Assembly: GCA_019658985.1 (NCBI GenBank)
Contig: JAIFWS010000006.1
Span: 1 to 28,899, forward strand
Direction: 5' to 3'
DNA from: Candidatus Parcubacteria bacterium
Lineage (GTDB): Bacteria > Patescibacteriota > Minisyncoccia > Minisyncoccales > Staskawiczbacteraceae
Length of the DNA: 28,899 bases
The notes beneath the pieces are model-generated. The model did no database searches. It saw only the letters and a program-made list of their open reading frames with translations, and was not told the DNA's origin. Below, piece after piece: positions 26,529-28,899 of this stretch (its first letter is position 1; every line of letters begins with the position of its first letter). A program made the position numbers and the translations under genes.

Positions 26529-27950
26529 ATGCAGCAAAAATACCTCATTTTCATTGGCGTCCTGATCCTTGCCGTCCTGGCCGGGAATTTCGCGGAGCCT
26601 GTCTACTTTGATAAAGGAGTGGATTTTTTAAACTCTAAATTTTCATTACACTTGCCGCATATGTGGTCAAAGCCTTATGTTCTCGGCCTTGATTTACAGG
26701 GAGGAGTAAACCTGGTATACCAGGCTGATTTGAGTACCGTTACCGATAAATCCGCTGCCATGGCCGGCCTCCGCGACGTGATTGAACGGAGGGTGAACTT
26801 ATTCGGTGTTTCTGAACCGGTAGTACAGATCCAAGGATCGGATAGGCTGCAAGTCCAATTACCTGGAGTGAAAGATGTAAAACAGGCCATTGAGATGATC
26901 GGCCAGACGCCATATTTGGAATTCGATGAAGCCCGCGATGAAGCTTCCAGCAAGCAAATCCTGGACAAGATAAAAGAAGTCCAGGCCGCCCAGGATAAAA
27001 AAGAAGACATCCAGAAAATAAAAGATTGGGAGCTGGCGTTTCAAAATCCTTACATTAAACCTACGGAATTAACGGGAAAATATTTATCAAAAGCGACCGT
27101 AGTGTTCGACCAGACGACGTTCAAACCACAGATCCAGTTGCAGTTTAATTCCGAAGGGGCAAAGTTATTCGGCGATATTACCGCAAGGAATATTAAAAAA
27201 CCCTTAGCTATTTTATTGGACGGGGCTTCAATTATTGATACTACCGGCGACGGAAAAATCGACCAGAATGATTTGTATGCGCCAGTCATCCAGGATAAAA
27301 TTACCGGCGGCACTGCTGTGATTACGGGTGATATGTCAGCGGCAACCGCCAATGATATTGCCCGGAGGTTAAATTCCGGCGCTCTTCCAGTAAAGATCGG
27401 TAACCCGATTTCCCAGGAAACCGTAGGGCCTACCCTCGGAACGGTATCGTTGCAGAAATCATTATTCGCGGGCATGCTGGGAATAATGGCCGTTGTTATT
27501 TTCATGATTGTGTTCTATCGCTTGCCGGGCTTACTGGCATCAATCGCCCTGCTGATTTATGTGGCGATCACGCTTTCGGTCTTTAAATTAGTCCCGGTTA
27601 CTCTGACGCTGGCTGGCATCGGCGGATTTATCTTGTCGATCGGCATGGCCGTTGACGCCAATATTTTGATCTTCGCCAGAATGAAGGAAGAGATTAAATT
27701 GGGCCGCGATTTGTCGCTTGCCATCAGTGAAGGATTTAAGAGGGCATGGCCTTCAATCCGCGACAGTAACTTGAATTCGTTGATCGTTTGCGCGATTTTA
27801 TTCCTGTTTTCAACTTCATTTATTAAAGGATTCGCTTTAACATTGTCATTGGGTATTGTCATCAGCTTGTTCTCCGCCATTTTTATTACCAGGATTTTGC
27901 TTCTGGTAGTGGTAGGCAAGTGGGCGCATAAAGCTAAATGGTTACTATAA
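26529..27950 (+). CDS. secD: Protein translocase subunit SecD
   Basis: This 473-residue membrane protein pairs with SecF and uses the proton gradient to help pull exported proteins through SecYEG. It has an N-terminal membrane segment, the LGLDLQGGVNLVYQ motif (about 53-66), VIERRVNLFGVSEPVVQIQG in the periplasmic domain, PLAILLDG, and a C-terminal block of five membrane helices with GIGGFILSIGMAVDANILIFARMKEE, in which the conserved Asp of the VDANILIF motif lies. The exterior domain includes a charged helical insertion (about 140-165). It lies directly upstream of secF with a promoter of its own, and about 4 kb from secA. Confidence 0.96.
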   Translation: MQQKYLIFIGVLILAVLAGNFAEPVYFDKGVDFLNSKFSLHLPHMWSKPYVLGLDLQGGVNLVYQADLSTVTDKSAAMAGLRDVIERRVNLFGVSEPVVQIQGSDRLQVQLPGVKDVKQAIEMIGQTPYLEFDEARDEASSKQILDKIKEVQAAQDKKEDIQKIKDWELAFQNPYIKPTELTGKYLSKATVVFDQTTFKPQIQLQFNSEGAKLFGDITARNIKKPLAILLDGASIIDTTGDGKIDQNDLYAPVIQDKITGGTAVITGDMSAATANDIARRLNSGALPVKIGNPISQETVGPTLGTVSLQKSLFAGMLGIMAVVIFMIVFYRLPGLLASIALLIYVAITLSVFKLVPVTLTLAGIGGFILSIGMAVDANILIFARMKEEIKLGRDLSLAISEGFKRAWPSIRDSNLNSLIVCAILFLFSTSFIKGFALTLSLGIVISLFSAIFITRILLLVVVGKWAHKAKWLL

Positions 27951-27955
27951 AATAC

Positions 27956-28864
27956 ATGAATTTTCCTTTTGTAAAATATTCCAAAGTCTACTACGCGATT
28001 TCCGGGCTTTTAATCCTGGCTTCTATCGCTTCCCTGGCGGTATTCGGACTGAAATTCGGCATTGAGTTTACCGGCGGCAGCAATATGGAAGTTGCATTTA
28101 ACGAAAGCCGTCCATCTAACGAAGAAATTTCCAAGAAGCTGGAAGAATTCAATCTGGGGGAAATCGTCATCCAGCCGACCGGGGATAAAGGCGCGGTGTT
28201 GCAATTTAAAGGAGTTGACGAAGAAACCCATCAGAAAATATTTTCATCATTAAATGAATTATCCGGCGCCCAGGAAAAGAGCTTCCAGTACATCGGGCCT
28301 TCAGTAGGGCAGGAGCTGAAAAATAAAACGTTGCTGGCCATTGTATTGGCCCTTTTGGCAATCACTCTCTATATAGCTTTTGCTTTCCGCAAGGTTTCCC
28401 GCCCAGTGGCTTCTTGGAAATACGGCATCACTTCACTGGTTGCGCTGTTCCATGATATCCTCATCCCGCTGGGTGTTTTCTCGCTCCTGGGCCATTATTA
28501 TAACGTGCAAATTACGGTTCCGATTGTGGCCGCCATGCTGACGATTATCGGTTTTTCCGTGCACGATACCATTGTTATTTTCGACCGGATCCGCGAAAAC
28601 ATTTTAAGGACGGGAAACAGTTCATTTGAGCAAACCGTTGATGCCAGCTTAAACCAGACTTTCGGCCGCTCGTTGAGCACGGTGGCTACGGTGCTGATCG
28701 TGATGTTTTCACTCTACTTTTTCGGCGGCGAAACCCTTAAATATTTCTCACTGGCCCTGATCGTGGGAGTGGCCGCGGGCGCGTATTCTTCTATTTTTAT
28801 TGCCGGACCGTTGCTGGTTACGTGGCATAAATCAGCGGAAAATAGGCTCAAGAAGCGGGGATAA
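27956..28864 (+). CDS. secF: Protein translocase subunit SecF
   Basis: This 302-residue protein has the SecF layout: a first membrane segment (VYYAISGLLILAS), GIEFTGGSNMEV in the outer domain, IGPSVGQELKNK before the second segment, and the block GFSVHDTIVIFDRIRENI with the conserved Asp residues, followed by SLNQTFGRSLSTV. It forms SecDF with the upstream gene. I start at ATG 27956, where the family begins; ATG 27938 would add six residues and overlap secD by 13 bases. Neither start has a Shine-Dalgarno sequence. The gene ends 35 bases before the window edge. Confidence 0.95.
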   Translation: MNFPFVKYSKVYYAISGLLILASIASLAVFGLKFGIEFTGGSNMEVAFNESRPSNEEISKKLEEFNLGEIVIQPTGDKGAVLQFKGVDEETHQKIFSSLNELSGAQEKSFQYIGPSVGQELKNKTLLAIVLALLAITLYIAFAFRKVSRPVASWKYGITSLVALFHDILIPLGVFSLLGHYYNVQITVPIVAAMLTIIGFSVHDTIVIFDRIRENILRTGNSSFEQTVDASLNQTFGRSLSTVATVLIVMFSLYFFGGETLKYFSLALIVGVAAGAYSSIFIAGPLLVTWHKSAENRLKKRG

Positions 28865-28874
28865 ACGAGGACTA

Positions 28875-28899
28875 TTGACATATTTTTTCTGACATGGTA
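28875..28899 (+). promoter_or_regulatory. Promoter cut by the window end
   Basis: A perfect TTGACA at 28875-28880 is followed by 17 bases and then TA at the last two positions, where a -10 box would start. It probably serves a gene just outside the window. Confidence 0.35.

Noticed and set aside
1..28899. CRISPR arrays, tRNA or rRNA genes, transposases, phage genes, toxin-antitoxin pairs
   Set aside because: No regularly spaced repeats, no tRNA-like cloverleaf or rRNA sequence, and no protein with those motifs was found on either strand by reading; a covariance-model search was not possible.

Overview
The window looks like a chromosome segment of a Candidate Phyla Radiation (Patescibacteria, probably Parcubacteria-like) bacterium. 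The reasons are the tightly packed genes with many ATGA overlaps, a SecA with the insertion before the TYGTNNEYGFDYLRDN block that I associate with this group, a secreted peptidase ending in a GxxGPLTRAxxN peptidoglycan-binding domain, a CofE-like ligase with no other F420 genes, and a MurB with a long insertion after the NAGSIFKN motif. No rRNA, tRNA, CRISPR array, transposase or phage gene was seen. The taxonomic call is inference.

Layout. (1) Positions 31-18679 are a cell-surface polysaccharide locus. On the minus strand lie a GT2 glycosyltransferase, an RmlC-type 3,5-epimerase, and a fused glucose-1-phosphate cytidylyltransferase/CDP-glucose 4,6-dehydratase. On the plus strand lie a GT4, a polytopic membrane protein and an AsnB amidotransferase; then, after a 160-bp imperfect palindrome, a UDP-sugar epimerase, a second GT4, a GNAT acetyltransferase, a WecA-like priming transferase and a YdcF-like protein; then a DegT-type aminotransferase, a PglF/WbpM-type 4,6-dehydratase and a secreted zinc peptidase. 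The priming enzyme would load the first sugar on undecaprenyl phosphate, the dehydratase/aminotransferase/acetyltransferase set could make a bacillosamine-like sugar, and the fusion protein would supply a CDP-6-deoxyhexose. (2) Positions 19086-28864 carry murB, secA, a run of short genes (a stop-interrupted FMN-binding gene, a membrane-anchored thermonuclease, a DUF1653 protein, a CAP-domain protein, a MazG-like pyrophosphohydrolase, a CofE-like ligase, a phosphoesterase) and secD-secF.

The oddest signal is four isolated genes (1640-2140, 13084-13932, 18739-19002 on the minus strand, 26243-26452) that are clearly richer in G+C than their neighbours (60-base blocks counted by hand: 57-68% against 35-42% in two flanking blocks). 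Each stands alone between operons with its own terminator; three have a strong Shine-Dalgarno sequence, while most of the AT-richer genes have none, and several of those appear to be leaderless or nearly so. They encode a degenerate Nudix protein, a degenerate PP2C-like protein and two small proteins I do not recognise. They look like one class of dispersed, self-contained gene cassettes and are the best candidate for something undescribed.

Other points: a single in-frame TAG, probably replacing a Trp codon, splits an otherwise intact FMN-binding split-barrel gene; SecA lacks most of its helical wing domain and one zinc ligand; a terminator-like hairpin lies inside the start of the peptidase gene. 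No stretch longer than 300 bases is without a gene.
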